In this document: piece after piece, positions 8,005-16,690 of the stretch
Layout: each line of letters starts with the position of its first letter
Position numbering within the stretch: the first letter of the stretch is position 1
Assembly: GCA_009777335.1 (NCBI GenBank)
Contig: WRMC01000002.1
Coordinates: 1 to 64,000 of the forward strand
Length of the DNA: 64,000 nt
DNA from: Treponema sp.
GTDB taxonomy: Bacteria; Spirochaetota; Spirochaetia; Treponematales; Breznakiellaceae
Direction: 5' to 3'
Made by a program: the position numbers and the translations under genes
Notes under the pieces: generated by a model
Databases searched by the model: none
The model's input: only the letters and a program-made list of their open reading frames with translations
Told to the model about the DNA's origin: nothing

Positions 8005-9120
8005 ATGGCTTCTTTACAGATTCTCCCCAGAGAGGGGACGGTACATGACTTTTTGGCCCTGGGGGCCCTGGTGACCCGGCTGGATCCGGGGATCATTCCC
8101 TTTAAAGAGGCGGATCACTATACCCTCCATGTTTCGGGGGGGGAATACAACGTGGCCTCCAACCTGTCTTCCTGCTTTGGCCTTAATGCTGCCCTGGCCA
8201 GTGCCATGGTGGATTATCCCATAGGCCAAAGGGTAGAGGCGGCGGTGCGGCGGGCCGGGGTGACTCCCTACTACAAGCGCTTTGCCCACGACGGGGTTCG
8301 GGGGCCCAACATGGCCATAGTCTGGAGTGATAGGGGCCAGGGCCTGCGGGCTCCGGTGGTCTTTTACAACCGGGCCAACGAGGCGGCCCAGCGGCTCATG
8401 CCCGGCAGCTTTGACTGGGACAGCATCTTTGGCCAGGGCCGGGTGCGCTGGTTCCACTCGGGGGGGATCTTCTCGGCCCTGTCCCCCAGCACTTCGGAGC
8501 TGGTCATCGAGGCCATGGGAGCCGCCAAGAAGGCCGGGGCGGTGGTTTCTTTTGACCTGAACTACCGGGCCAAGCTCTGGGCCCTGGCAGCGGAAGAGCA
8601 GGGAATGGACCCCAACCAGGCCACGGAGATGTCGGCCACCATCCTCAGGAAGATCGTGAGCCATGTGGATGTTCTGGTGGGCAACGAGGAGGATCTGCAG
8701 AAGGGCCTGGGCCTGAAGGGTCAGGATGTGGAGTCCTCGGGCGAACTGGACCCGGCGGCCTTTTTCGCCATGATCGAGGGGGTGGCCCGGGATTTTCCCA
8801 ATATCAAGGCGGTGGCCACCACATTGCGGGAAGTCCATTCCACCAACCGCCATTCCTGGTCGGCGGTCCTCTGGATGGACGGGAAGAGCTACAGGGCTCC
8901 GGCCTGTGAGCTGGATGTCTGCGACCGGGTAGGGGGGGGCGACGGCTTTGCGGCGGGGCTCTTTTACGGCCTCATGGCGGGGAAGGAGCCCGAGGAGGCC
9001 CTCAAACTGGGCTGGGCCCACGGAGCCCTCTTAACCAGCACCCCCGGGGACGTCTCCATGGTGACGGTGGAGCAGGTAGAAGCCCTGGCCAAGGGGGGTT
9101 CGGCTAGAATTCAAAGGTAA
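8005..9120 (+). CDS. PfkB-family carbohydrate kinase (2-keto-3-deoxygluconate kinase-like)
   Basis: 371 residues of the ribokinase/PfkB superfamily, which phosphorylates sugars with ATP. Visible motifs are an N-terminal substrate region (LHVSGGEYNVASNLS), the middle signature VVSFDLNYRAKLW typical of KDG kinases, and the C-terminal anion-hole motif DRVGGGDGFAAGLFYGL containing the catalytic Asp. KDG kinase is the best guess from FDLNYRAKLW and from the position after gnd, but other ketose/aldonate substrates are possible. I place the start at ATG 8005 (MASLQ), five bases after AGTGAGGTG; a GTG two codons earlier overlaps that ribosome-binding site. Confidence 0.87.
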   Translation: MASLQILPREGTVHDFLALGALVTRLDPGIIPFKEADHYTLHVSGGEYNVASNLSSCFGLNAALASAMVDYPIGQRVEAAVRRAGVTPYYKRFAHDGVRGPNMAIVWSDRGQGLRAPVVFYNRANEAAQRLMPGSFDWDSIFGQGRVRWFHSGGIFSALSPSTSELVIEAMGAAKKAGAVVSFDLNYRAKLWALAAEEQGMDPNQATEMSATILRKIVSHVDVLVGNEEDLQKGLGLKGQDVESSGELDPAAFFAMIEGVARDFPNIKAVATTLREVHSTNRHSWSAVLWMDGKSYRAPACELDVCDRVGGGDGFAAGLFYGLMAGKEPEEALKLGWAHGALLTSTPGDVSMVTVEQVEALAKGGSARIQR

Positions 9121-9128
9121 ATTACACA

Positions 9129-9192
9129 TTGACAAATCTCTCATTTTAATTTTATCATGATGGGTACGCTGGTAGTTATCAGTTATCTGATA
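9129..9192 (+). promoter_or_regulatory. Promoter and dyad upstream of the ABC importer operon
   Basis: TTGACA at 9129-9134 and TATCAT at 9153-9158 are separated by 18 bases, a good sigma70-type promoter. Downstream, TATCAG (9177-9182) and CTGATA (9187-9192) form a perfect six-base dyad around four bases, in the leader just before the ribosome-binding site of the first permease. It could be an operator for carbohydrate control or a small leader hairpin. The location between the kinase and the permease suggests the importer operon starts here. Confidence 0.6.
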
Positions 9193-9214
9193 TTCTGAAA
9201 GTGAGAGGTCACAT

Positions 9215-10159
9215 ATGAGTGATGTGGTAATCAAGCCTCAACGGCTCAAAATGGATCCCCGGAAGCGTCAGGGCTACATAATGTTCCTCATGATCCTGCC
9301 GCTTTTATCCCTGGTCTTTTTGTTTCAATATTTCCCTCTCCATGGTCTTATTTACGCCTTTTACGATTACAGGCCCCCCTTTCGCCTCTTTGATACCGAT
9401 TTTGTAGGGTTCCGCTGGTTTACCACCCTGGTGGCCAACGCCTCCCGGCGCCGCCAGATCCTGGAGGTCCTGACCAACACCTTCGCCATGAGCGGCCTCA
9501 GCATCCTGTTTTCCTGGCTCCCCATGGCCTTTGCCATCCTTTTAAACATCATCAGTAACCGGCCCTATAAGCGGGTGGTCCAGACCCTTACTACCCTGCC
9601 GAACTTTATTAGCTGGGTTCTGGTCTACTCCATGGCCTTCTTCATCTTTAGCTCCACCGGCTTTGTGAACACCCTGGCGATACGGCTGGGTATTTACGAG
9701 AACCCCATCCTCTTCCTTCAATCGGGGGATAATGTCTGGATTACCATGTGGCTCTGGGGAACCTGGAAGGGCCTGGGCTGGTCGGCGATCCTCTATATTG
9801 CCGCCATTGCGGGGATAGATCAGGAGCTTTACGAGGCGGCCTATGTGGACGGGGCGGGGCGCTTTCGGGTGGTCTGGCATGTGACCATTCCGGGCCTGCT
9901 GCCTACCTACTTTGTGCTCCTCCTCCTTAATATTGCCAGCTTCTTATCCAATGGGTTTGAGCAGTTCTTTGTGTTCTCCAATCCCTTCAACCTTCAGCGG
10001 ATTCAGGTTCTGGATCTCTTCGTCTACAACCTGGGGATAGGCCAGGGGAATTACTCCCTGGCGGTGGCAATTAGTTTAATGAGAAGCCTTATCAGTTTGA
10101 CCCTGCTCTTTACGGTGAATAGGCTCTCTAAGCTCCTCCGGGGCGAAACCATCATATAG
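9215..10159 (+). CDS. ABC sugar transporter permease, LplB/YteP type
   Basis: 314 residues, inner-membrane permease of the CUT1 carbohydrate importer class. Six predicted transmembrane segments (first at about residues 22-42, FLMILPLLSLVFLFQYFPLH). The EAA loop that docks the ATPase is YEAAYVDGAGRFRVVWHVTIPG at about 210-231. LplB/YteP-type permeases take up complex oligosaccharides such as pectin or hemicellulose fragments. AGTGAGAGG precedes ATG 9215. It is first in a run permease-permease-permease-binding protein; no ATPase gene is present, so a shared MsmX-type ATPase encoded elsewhere is expected. Confidence 0.92.
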   Translation: MSDVVIKPQRLKMDPRKRQGYIMFLMILPLLSLVFLFQYFPLHGLIYAFYDYRPPFRLFDTDFVGFRWFTTLVANASRRRQILEVLTNTFAMSGLSILFSWLPMAFAILLNIISNRPYKRVVQTLTTLPNFISWVLVYSMAFFIFSSTGFVNTLAIRLGIYENPILFLQSGDNVWITMWLWGTWKGLGWSAILYIAAIAGIDQELYEAAYVDGAGRFRVVWHVTIPGLLPTYFVLLLLNIASFLSNGFEQFFVFSNPFNLQRIQVLDLFVYNLGIGQGNYSLAVAISLMRSLISLTLLFTVNRLSKLLRGETII

Positions 10160-10169
10160 GAGGTAGGTC

Positions 10170-11090
10170 ATGCCAGTCGTCGTAGGAAAAGCCAAAGACA
10201 GATACATCGATCTTATCGTACTTCCGGTGCTCTATACCTTCTTCGCCGCCTTTACGATACTCTGTGTGTTTCCCTTCTATTATTTGATCATCAACAGTAT
10301 CAGCGCCAACGACATGAGCGCTCGGGGGGTGGTCATGTTCTACCCCGTGGGGGTCCACTTTAACAACTACCGGCAGATATTCCGCATTGGCGGGATCTCC
10401 AGCGCCGCCATGATCTCCATCAGCCGGACGGTGCTGGGTACCTCCCTTACGGTGTTGGGATCATCCTTCCTGGGTTATATGTTCCAGCACCGCCGCCTCT
10501 GGGCCCGCAAGTTCTGGTACCGCTCGGTGGTGGTGACCATGTACTTCAGCGCCGGCCTTATCCCCTGGTTCCTCACCATGAGAACCCTGGGGCTGACTAA
10601 TAACTTCCTGGCCTACATCCTGCCGGCCATAGTCCAGCCCTTCAATATTATTCTATTGAAGACCTATATTGAGAACACGCCCTTCGAGCTGCAGGAGGCC
10701 GCAGAGGTGGACGGAGCGGGAATAGGCTATACCTATTTTCAGATTATCCTTCCCATCTCGAAGCCCATCCTGGCCACGGTGGCCATCTTTGCGGCGGTGG
10801 GTCAGTGGAATGCCTTTCAGGACACCCTCATCTTGATGACCGATGCGCGGCTCCATACCCTGCAGTTCATCCTCTTTAGGTACCTGAACGAAGCCCGGTC
10901 CCTGGCCCTCTTAATCGCCGCCTCGGGGGGTGCCATCTCGGAAGCTGCCGCCGAGGCCGCCACCCAGACGACTCCCACCTCGGTGCAGATGACCGTGGCG
11001 GTCATCGTGGTCATGCCCATCCTGCTGGTCTATCCCATCTTCCAGCGCTTCTTTGTGAAGGGCATCATGATCGGTGCGGTGAAGGGCTAA
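10170..11090 (+). CDS. ABC sugar transporter permease, LplC/YtcP type (copy 1)
   Basis: 306 residues, six-helix permease partner of the LplB-type protein. The N-terminal helix contains FTILCVFPFYYLIINSIS and the EAA loop reads LQEAAEVDGAGIGYTYFQIILP. It ends in the family-typical RFFVKGIMIGAVKG. Ten bases separate it from the upstream permease and a ribosome-binding site (AGGAGGT) precedes ATG 10170. The next gene is a close paralogue, so this copy probably arose from, or gave rise to, a tandem duplication. It contains an extra Ala/Glu-rich segment (GGAISEAAAEAATQ) near residue 265. Confidence 0.92.
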   Translation: MPVVVGKAKDRYIDLIVLPVLYTFFAAFTILCVFPFYYLIINSISANDMSARGVVMFYPVGVHFNNYRQIFRIGGISSAAMISISRTVLGTSLTVLGSSFLGYMFQHRRLWARKFWYRSVVVTMYFSAGLIPWFLTMRTLGLTNNFLAYILPAIVQPFNIILLKTYIENTPFELQEAAEVDGAGIGYTYFQIILPISKPILATVAIFAAVGQWNAFQDTLILMTDARLHTLQFILFRYLNEARSLALLIAASGGAISEAAAEAATQTTPTSVQMTVAVIVVMPILLVYPIFQRFFVKGIMIGAVKG

Positions 11091-11102
11091 GGGACAGAAC
11101 CT

Positions 11103-12017
11103 ATGCCCATGGTAATGGGGAAGCCCCGGGATAAACATGTGGACTATCTGGTCCAGACCCTCCTCTTTGTGTTTTTCAGTCTCTTTACGATTATCTGTGT
11201 TTATCCCTTTTACTATCTCATTATCAACAGCCTGAGCGATAATTCGGTCAGTGCCCGGGGCCAGGTTCTGTTTTACCCCGTGGGCTTTCATCTTGGAAAT
11301 TACCGGGCCATCTTCAGGGTCTATAACTTTAGTCATGCCGCCCTGGTTTCGGTGAGCCGCACGGTCCTGGGAACGGGGCTGACGGTTTTGGGCTGTGCTT
11401 TTTTGGGTTACATGTTCCAGCACCGCCGCCTTTGGGCCCGGGCCTTTTGGTACCGCTTTACGGTGGCCACCATGTACTTTAGTGCAGGGCTCATCCCCTG
11501 GTACCTGACGGTCCGGTCCCTGGGGCTGACCAACAACTTTCTGGCTTATATTATTATCCCCCTGATTCAGCCCTTCTATGTGATCTTGATCAAAACCTAT
11601 ATCGAGAACAGCCCCCTGGAGCTGCAAGAGGCGGCGGAGATCGACGGGGCGGGGGTGCCCCACATTTTTTCGAGGATCATCCTCCCCCTTTCAAAACCCA
11701 TTTTGGCCACCGTGGCGGTTTTATCGGCGGTGTCCCAGTGGAATTCTTTTCAGGATACCCTGCTCTTGATGACCACCCAGCGGCTCCACACCCTGCAGTT
11801 TATCCTCTTTAGGTTTCTGCGGGAGGCCACTTCGACGGCCATAGTGATGCAGAGTTCTCCCCTGTCGGAGACCATCATGACTTCGGCGACATTGCAGACC
11901 CCCATGTCCCTGAGGATTACCGCGGCGGTGATTGTGGTGTCGCCCATCCTCTTGGTCTACCCGGTCTTTCAGCGCTTCTTTATGCGGGGGATCATGATAG
12001 GGGCCGTGAAGGGCTAG
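11103..12017 (+). CDS. ABC sugar transporter permease, LplC/YtcP type (copy 2)
   Basis: 304 residues, paralogue of the preceding permease along its full length: shared blocks include GYMFQHRRLWAR, TMYFSAGLIPW, LGLTNNFLAYI and the end RGIMIGAVKG. The EAA loop is LQEAAEIDGAGVPHIFSRIILP. The differing periplasmic segment around residues 255-275 (MQSSPLSETIMTSATLQ) suggests divergence in contact with the binding protein. Twelve bases after the first copy and in the same operon. The pair may alternate with the single LplB-type permease. Confidence 0.92.
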   Translation: MPMVMGKPRDKHVDYLVQTLLFVFFSLFTIICVYPFYYLIINSLSDNSVSARGQVLFYPVGFHLGNYRAIFRVYNFSHAALVSVSRTVLGTGLTVLGCAFLGYMFQHRRLWARAFWYRFTVATMYFSAGLIPWYLTVRSLGLTNNFLAYIIIPLIQPFYVILIKTYIENSPLELQEAAEIDGAGVPHIFSRIILPLSKPILATVAVLSAVSQWNSFQDTLLLMTTQRLHTLQFILFRFLREATSTAIVMQSSPLSETIMTSATLQTPMSLRITAAVIVVSPILLVYPVFQRFFMRGIMIGAVKG

Positions 12018-12040
12018 GCCCATGCTTGGAGGTAACCTGT

Positions 12041-12054
12041 CCGGCTTGAGCCGG
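12041..12054 (+). promoter_or_regulatory. Intercistronic hairpin between permease and binding-protein genes
   Basis: CCGGC and GCCGG form a perfect five-base GC stem around a four-base TTGA loop in the 70-base gap after the second YtcP-type permease. Hairpins in this position in importer operons commonly stabilise or process the message so that the binding protein is made in excess. There is no T tract, so it is not a standard terminator. Confidence 0.45.
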
Positions 12055-12087
12055 CAGCGCCTATATACAAATTTTTCGGAGGTTTAT

Positions 12088-13803
12088 ATGAAACGTAGGA
12101 AATGGATGGTGATTGCATGCCTCTTCCTCCTTAGTATACTTGCCTTTACCGGGTGTAACCGGAGCGGCGGGGAAACAGTGGATGGCAGACCCTTCTATCA
12201 GATTGAAGTGTTCAACACATATTCAAATTTTATGGGAATCAATGCCGGCTGGTGGGGCCACATATTAAGGGAAACCCTCAATATGGAACTTAACCTTATC
12301 TCGCCCCAGGTTGCGGGGACCGGTGATACCCTTTACCAGACCCGGACGGCGGCGGGAAACCTGGGGGACCTTATCGTGGTCTCCAAGGGCCGGATGCTGG
12401 ATCTCCAGCAGGCGGGGCTGCTCTATAACGCCCGGCCCCTTCTGGCCAATGCCCCTAACGTGAGGGAAAAACTGGCGGTGGCCTATGAGCGCTTTGCCGA
12501 AGAGTTCCCCGGCGACGGCATCTACGCCTTCCCTGGCCGGGTGTCGGTTCTTCCCCCCACGACCCCTGCGGGCCGTACCTGGGACCCCGAGCATGCCCAC
12601 TTTCTTCGCTATGACTGGTACATCAACATAGGGCTCCCGGAAATCCGCAACGCCGATCATCTGATCGACGTGGTGGAACGGATGGTCCAGGCCCACCCGG
12701 TGAACGAGAATGGGGACAGGACCTTTGGTTTCTCCTTCTTCCCCGACTGGGACGGCGGTTCGGTCCGGGCGGCCCGGGAAATGCTCATGATCCATGAGGG
12801 CTTTACGGGAGTAACGGATCTTATCTTTAGTAACTGGGACGGTTCCCAGACCATAGACATCTTTGACAACAACAGCCTCTACTTCCAGTGGCTTCAGCGC
12901 TGGAACCGGGCCTACCGCCGGGGGCTGGTGGACGTAGACTCGGCCACCCAGAACTGGGATATGTCCCGGGCCAAGTTCATCGACGGCCGGGTGGCCTATG
13001 GGTTCTGGCAGTTCCAGGCGGACTCGATCTTTACCCGCCTCGATCTGACCCGGCGCTCCCCCTATGCGGTGGTGCCCGTCCAGGGTCAGCAGCTGATCAA
13101 CCCCGGCTTTAACCCCTATGGCCTCGAGGGCAACGCCTGGGCCATCGGTTCCCGAGCCCGGTTCCCCGACCGGATTATGGAATTCATGGACTGGGTCAGC
13201 TCCGACGAGGGGATCCTGATCTGGAACTCCCAGATTGAAGGCCTCACCTATACCATGGTGAATGGGGTCCCGGTCCAGACCGAGTACGGGATCGACAACT
13301 CGGCGGACAAGCAGGCTCCGGCCAACCTGGGCGGCGGGCTCTGGAGCGAGGGGATACAGCGGATTAACTTCCCCCTGACCCACTCCCAGGATCCGAACCC
13401 CCTCTTAAACGGCTTCCCCACCAGCTCCTCCTTCTGGCCCGGCACGGTAGACCTGGCCCGCCAGGAGTGGAACACCCAGTGGAGGGCCCACTACAATGCG
13501 GAGCATCCCCTGGAGCTGCTCGAAGCCATGGGGATACTGCAAGTCAGGCCCGGTACCGATTACACCGCTCCGGTGGAACCCTCGGAGATCAGCACCGCCA
13601 GGGCCCAGATTCGTAACCTGGTAGTTCCCGCCGGCTGGAGGATGATCTATGCCGCCACCGATGCGGAGTTCATGAACGAGTGGAACCAGATGAGGGCCCA
13701 GCTCAATGACTTTGGTTACCAGGAAGTGTTAAATTATGACCGCCCCAGGGTTGTAGAAATGAACCGTGGGGTCCAGGATATCCTAAGGCAGTTTGGCCGC
13801 TAG
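12088..13803 (+). CDS. Extracellular solute-binding lipoprotein of the sugar ABC importer
   Basis: 571 residues. Signal peptide MKRRKWMVIACLFLLSILAF with the lipobox FTGC, then a large type 1 solute-binding fold like LipO/YtcQ, the usual partner of LplB/LplC permeases. Aromatic-rich segments (FFPDWDGGS, WDMSRAKFIDGRVAYGFWQF) are consistent with oligosaccharide binding. The start at ATG 12088 follows CGGAGGT by a standard distance; the frame is open upstream to 12022 without a signal sequence or ribosome-binding site. Acts outside the inner membrane and delivers substrate to the permeases encoded just upstream. Confidence 0.9.
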   Translation: MKRRKWMVIACLFLLSILAFTGCNRSGGETVDGRPFYQIEVFNTYSNFMGINAGWWGHILRETLNMELNLISPQVAGTGDTLYQTRTAAGNLGDLIVVSKGRMLDLQQAGLLYNARPLLANAPNVREKLAVAYERFAEEFPGDGIYAFPGRVSVLPPTTPAGRTWDPEHAHFLRYDWYINIGLPEIRNADHLIDVVERMVQAHPVNENGDRTFGFSFFPDWDGGSVRAAREMLMIHEGFTGVTDLIFSNWDGSQTIDIFDNNSLYFQWLQRWNRAYRRGLVDVDSATQNWDMSRAKFIDGRVAYGFWQFQADSIFTRLDLTRRSPYAVVPVQGQQLINPGFNPYGLEGNAWAIGSRARFPDRIMEFMDWVSSDEGILIWNSQIEGLTYTMVNGVPVQTEYGIDNSADKQAPANLGGGLWSEGIQRINFPLTHSQDPNPLLNGFPTSSSFWPGTVDLARQEWNTQWRAHYNAEHPLELLEAMGILQVRPGTDYTAPVEPSEISTARAQIRNLVVPAGWRMIYAATDAEFMNEWNQMRAQLNDFGYQEVLNYDRPRVVEMNRGVQDILRQFGR

Positions 13804-13817
13804 GTTTTAAACCTTAT

Positions 13818-13854
13818 CCGCCGCTTCCGGCCAGGGGGCGGCGGTTTTTTTTAT
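13818..13854 (+). terminator. Rho-independent terminator after the importer operon
   Basis: CCGCCGC (13818-13824) pairs perfectly with GCGGCGG (13838-13844), followed by a run of eight Ts. It closes the permease/binding-protein transcript, so the GH9 and GH5 genes that follow need read-through or their own promoter. Confidence 0.88.
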
Positions 13855-13871
13855 TTTATATAGGAACATTC

Positions 13872-15515
13872 ATGAGTATCCATTATAACCAGGTGGGCTA
13901 TGCCCCCCATTTACCCAAGAAGGCGATCATCACCGGCAAGGGAGAGAACTGCATGATCCTGAGCGAGCGGGGCATGGACCCTTCGGCCCGCAAGGCCATG
14001 GAGGAGGGGAAGATAGCCCAGCCCATCCTCTCCGAGCCTTACTTTGATGAGGCTTCGGGGGATACGGTGCGGGTGGCGGATTTTTCGGCCCTGACCTTGC
14101 CGGGGAAGTACTATCTTTTTGCGGACTCCCAGTCGGCGATCATCGAAATAAAAGAGAGGCCCTATAGGGCCCTGAGTAATGCCCTTGTTAAGGGGCTCTA
14201 CTACCAGAGGTGCGGGGTAGAGCTGCCGGAAACATATGCGGGCCCCTATGGGCACCCCCCCTGTCATTTGGGCAAGGCTACCCTGGTAAAGGATGATGGA
14301 GAGCTGGACCCCTCGACGGTGATCGAATGTGCCGGGGGCTGGCACGACGCCGGGGACTACGGCCGCTATATCGCCCCCGCGGCGGTGACGGTGAGCCACA
14401 TGCTCTACGCCTACGAACTGTTCCCCGGCGCCTTTAAGGACGAGCTAAACATCCCCGAGAGCGGGAACGGGGTGCCGGACCTTTTAAACGAGGTAAGGTT
14501 CGAGCTTGAATGGATGCTCAAGATGCAGAGGGCCGACGGGGGTCTCTACCACAAGGTGGCGACCCGTTTCTTTACGGGCTTTATCATGCCCCAGGATGAC
14601 CAGGCGGATCTCTGGCTCTTTAGGGTTACCCATACCGCCACGGGGGCCCATGCTGCCTGCGCGGCCCAGGCCTCCCGGGTCTTTAGGCCCTTCGATGCAG
14701 CCTTTGCGGACCGGCTCCTGGAATCGGCCAAGAAGGCCTGGGCCTGGCTCGAAGCTAACCCGGACTTTGTTCCCTTTACGAACCCCCCCAACCTTAACTC
14801 CGGAGCCTACGGGGATAACAATGTGGAAGATGAACTTTTTTGGGCCTCGGCGGAGCTCTATTCGGTCACCGGAGAGGGGGCCTATCTTGAGGCTCTAAAA
14901 AAGCGGGCCCCCACAGTGGACATTAGCCAGTTGGGCTGGAGGGAGACCGCGGGCTTTGGGGCCCTCTGTTGCCTTTTCGTGCTTAAAGATAAACTGGACA
15001 AGGACTTTCTGGATTCCCTGCGGAGCCGCTTTATCGAAGGGGCCGATGGCTTTTTAGGCCTCGCCCAGAAGAGCGGTTACGGCACCGCCCTGGATCCGGG
15101 GAACTATATTTGGGGGAGCTCCCTGCCCATCTTGAATAATGGCATAGCCCTGATTTGTGCCCATTTATTGACGGGGGATCTAAAGTACAGGGATGGGGCC
15201 CTCAGTCAGCTGGATTATATCCTGGGGCTTAATGCCACGGGGTATAGCTTTGTGACGGGCTTTGGAGCCAAGCCCTTCATGTTCCCCCACCACCGGCCCT
15301 CTTACGCTGATGGGGTGGATGATCCCGTGCCAGGCCTGGTTTCTGGGGGGCCCAACAACAGGAGTCCCGATGGGGCCACCAAGAATGCGGTACCCCCCGG
15401 GACGCCGCCGGCCAAGTTCTACCTGGACTTTACCCCATCGGCATCGGGGAACGAGATTGCCATCTACTGGAACTCTCCCGCCATTTTTGTGGCGGCTTAT
15501 TTTGACTCTCTTTAA
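13872..15515 (+). CDS. Glycoside hydrolase family 9 (endoglucanase/cellodextrinase), cytoplasmic
   Basis: 547 residues. An N-terminal Ig-like CelD_N domain (about 1-95, MSIHYNQVGYAPHLPKKAII) precedes an (alpha/alpha)6 GH9 catalytic domain. The catalytic aspartates lie in GGWHDAGDYGRY (about 155-166), later GH9 landmarks are HHRPSYADG and NNRSPDG, and the acid glutamate is in GNEIAIYWNSP near the C-terminus. GH9 enzymes cleave beta-1,4-glucans with inversion. There is no signal peptide, so the enzyme should act in the cytoplasm on imported oligosaccharides. The ATG at 13872 lies 13 bases after the T tract of the terminator and has only a weak AGGAAC ribosome-binding site. Confidence 0.92.
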   Translation: MSIHYNQVGYAPHLPKKAIITGKGENCMILSERGMDPSARKAMEEGKIAQPILSEPYFDEASGDTVRVADFSALTLPGKYYLFADSQSAIIEIKERPYRALSNALVKGLYYQRCGVELPETYAGPYGHPPCHLGKATLVKDDGELDPSTVIECAGGWHDAGDYGRYIAPAAVTVSHMLYAYELFPGAFKDELNIPESGNGVPDLLNEVRFELEWMLKMQRADGGLYHKVATRFFTGFIMPQDDQADLWLFRVTHTATGAHAACAAQASRVFRPFDAAFADRLLESAKKAWAWLEANPDFVPFTNPPNLNSGAYGDNNVEDELFWASAELYSVTGEGAYLEALKKRAPTVDISQLGWRETAGFGALCCLFVLKDKLDKDFLDSLRSRFIEGADGFLGLAQKSGYGTALDPGNYIWGSSLPILNNGIALICAHLLTGDLKYRDGALSQLDYILGLNATGYSFVTGFGAKPFMFPHHRPSYADGVDDPVPGLVSGGPNNRSPDGATKNAVPPGTPPAKFYLDFTPSASGNEIAIYWNSPAIFVAAYFDSL

Positions 15516-15532
15516 AGAAGGAGACTGGATCT

Positions 15533-16618
15533 ATGAAAAAACTTGACGGCTATATGGCAGGACCTAACCTGGGGGGATGGATCTCCCAGTACCGGAATTA
15601 CGATCACGAACACTTTAAGAGCTTTATCGTAGAGGAAGATATAAAGACCATCGCCTCCTGGGGGGCCGACCATATCCGCCTTCCCGTGGACTACCCGGTC
15701 CTGGAAGACGATGCCCAGCCCGGGACCTACCTGGAAAGCGGCTTTGAATACATAGATAAGGCCATCACCTGGTCAAAGAAGTACGGCCTTAACGTGATCA
15801 TCGATCTCCATAAGGCCCCGGGCTTCTTCTTCGGAAACCTGGACAGCAATACCCTCTTTACGGATCCAAAGATGCAGGACCGGTTTATTAATCTCTGGAA
15901 GGCCATCGCCGCCCGCTATAAGGGGGAGGGGGCCAATGTGGTCTACGAGCTGATGAACGAGATGGTCGAGCCCGACTCGAGCCGCTGGAACCCCATGGTG
16001 GAACGGCTGGTAAAGGGCATCCGCGAAGTGGACACCGAGCATGACATCATCGTGGGGGGAATCATGTACAACAGCGTGAACGCCCTGGCCCTGCTTCCCA
16101 TCATCGATGACCCAAACATCATCTACACCTTTCATATGTACGAGCCCCATGGCTTTACCCACCAGAAGGCCAGCTGGTCCTTTGCCACCAAGGAGTATGA
16201 TCGGAACCTGAGCTACCCCTCGGAGATGGAGCCCCACATCGACTTTTTAAAGTTTTCCTACGAGCGCTCCAAGACCAACCCCCGGCCTTCTCAGCCGCCG
16301 GTGGCTCCGGAGTTTAAGCTGCCCCCAAGCTACGAGGGGCTTACGCGGATGGACAAGGAGTGGCTTCATCGGTTTATGCAGCCCGCCTTTGATTTTATCA
16401 AGAAACACGATAAGCCCCTCTATTGCGGCGAGTATGGGGTGATCACCCACTCGGACATGCAGAGCCGGGAGATCTGGCACGAGGATGTGTCGGACATCCT
16501 TTTGGAGTACGGCATAGGCCGGGGGGTCTGGAGTTACAAGGGCATGAGCTTTACCCTCATCGATCAGGATCGAAAGCCCGTAAGCGAGAGGCTGATTAAG
16601 GCTATTTGCCGCCACTAG
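15533..16618 (+). CDS. Glycoside hydrolase family 5 (cellulase-like), cytoplasmic
   Basis: 361 residues, TIM-barrel retaining glycosidase. The catalytic acid/base is the Glu in YELMNEMVEP (about residue 143) and the nucleophile is the Glu in LYCGEYGVITH (about 300). Other GH5 landmarks are HIRLPVDYPVL and YTFHMYEPHGFTHQ. Members act on beta-1,4-glucan, mannan or xyloglucan; the exact substrate is not readable. No signal peptide. It follows the GH9 gene by 17 bases with a good ribosome-binding site (AAGGAGACT), so both probably process imported beta-glucan-type oligomers together. Confidence 0.92.
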   Translation: MKKLDGYMAGPNLGGWISQYRNYDHEHFKSFIVEEDIKTIASWGADHIRLPVDYPVLEDDAQPGTYLESGFEYIDKAITWSKKYGLNVIIDLHKAPGFFFGNLDSNTLFTDPKMQDRFINLWKAIAARYKGEGANVVYELMNEMVEPDSSRWNPMVERLVKGIREVDTEHDIIVGGIMYNSVNALALLPIIDDPNIIYTFHMYEPHGFTHQKASWSFATKEYDRNLSYPSEMEPHIDFLKFSYERSKTNPRPSQPPVAPEFKLPPSYEGLTRMDKEWLHRFMQPAFDFIKKHDKPLYCGEYGVITHSDMQSREIWHEDVSDILLEYGIGRGVWSYKGMSFTLIDQDRKPVSERLIKAICRH

Positions 16619-16690
16619 ACAGAATTCGGGCTTTCGGGCGGTCCCTTGCACGGCAGAGAAGGGCCATGATATGGTGTCATGGGAGGAGCC

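Noticed and set aside
12265-13383. 372-codon minus-strand open frame
   Set aside because: Antisense to the solute-binding protein gene, no recognisable domain and typical GC-bias composition; a shadow frame.
16571-16636. Attenuator in front of pyrB (CGAAAGCCCG at 16571-16580 and CGGGCTTTCG at 16627-16636)
   Set aside because: The ten-base arms are exact, but one lies inside the GH5 coding region, there is no T tract, and the pair is far from an attenuator layout; noted only as possible chance structure.
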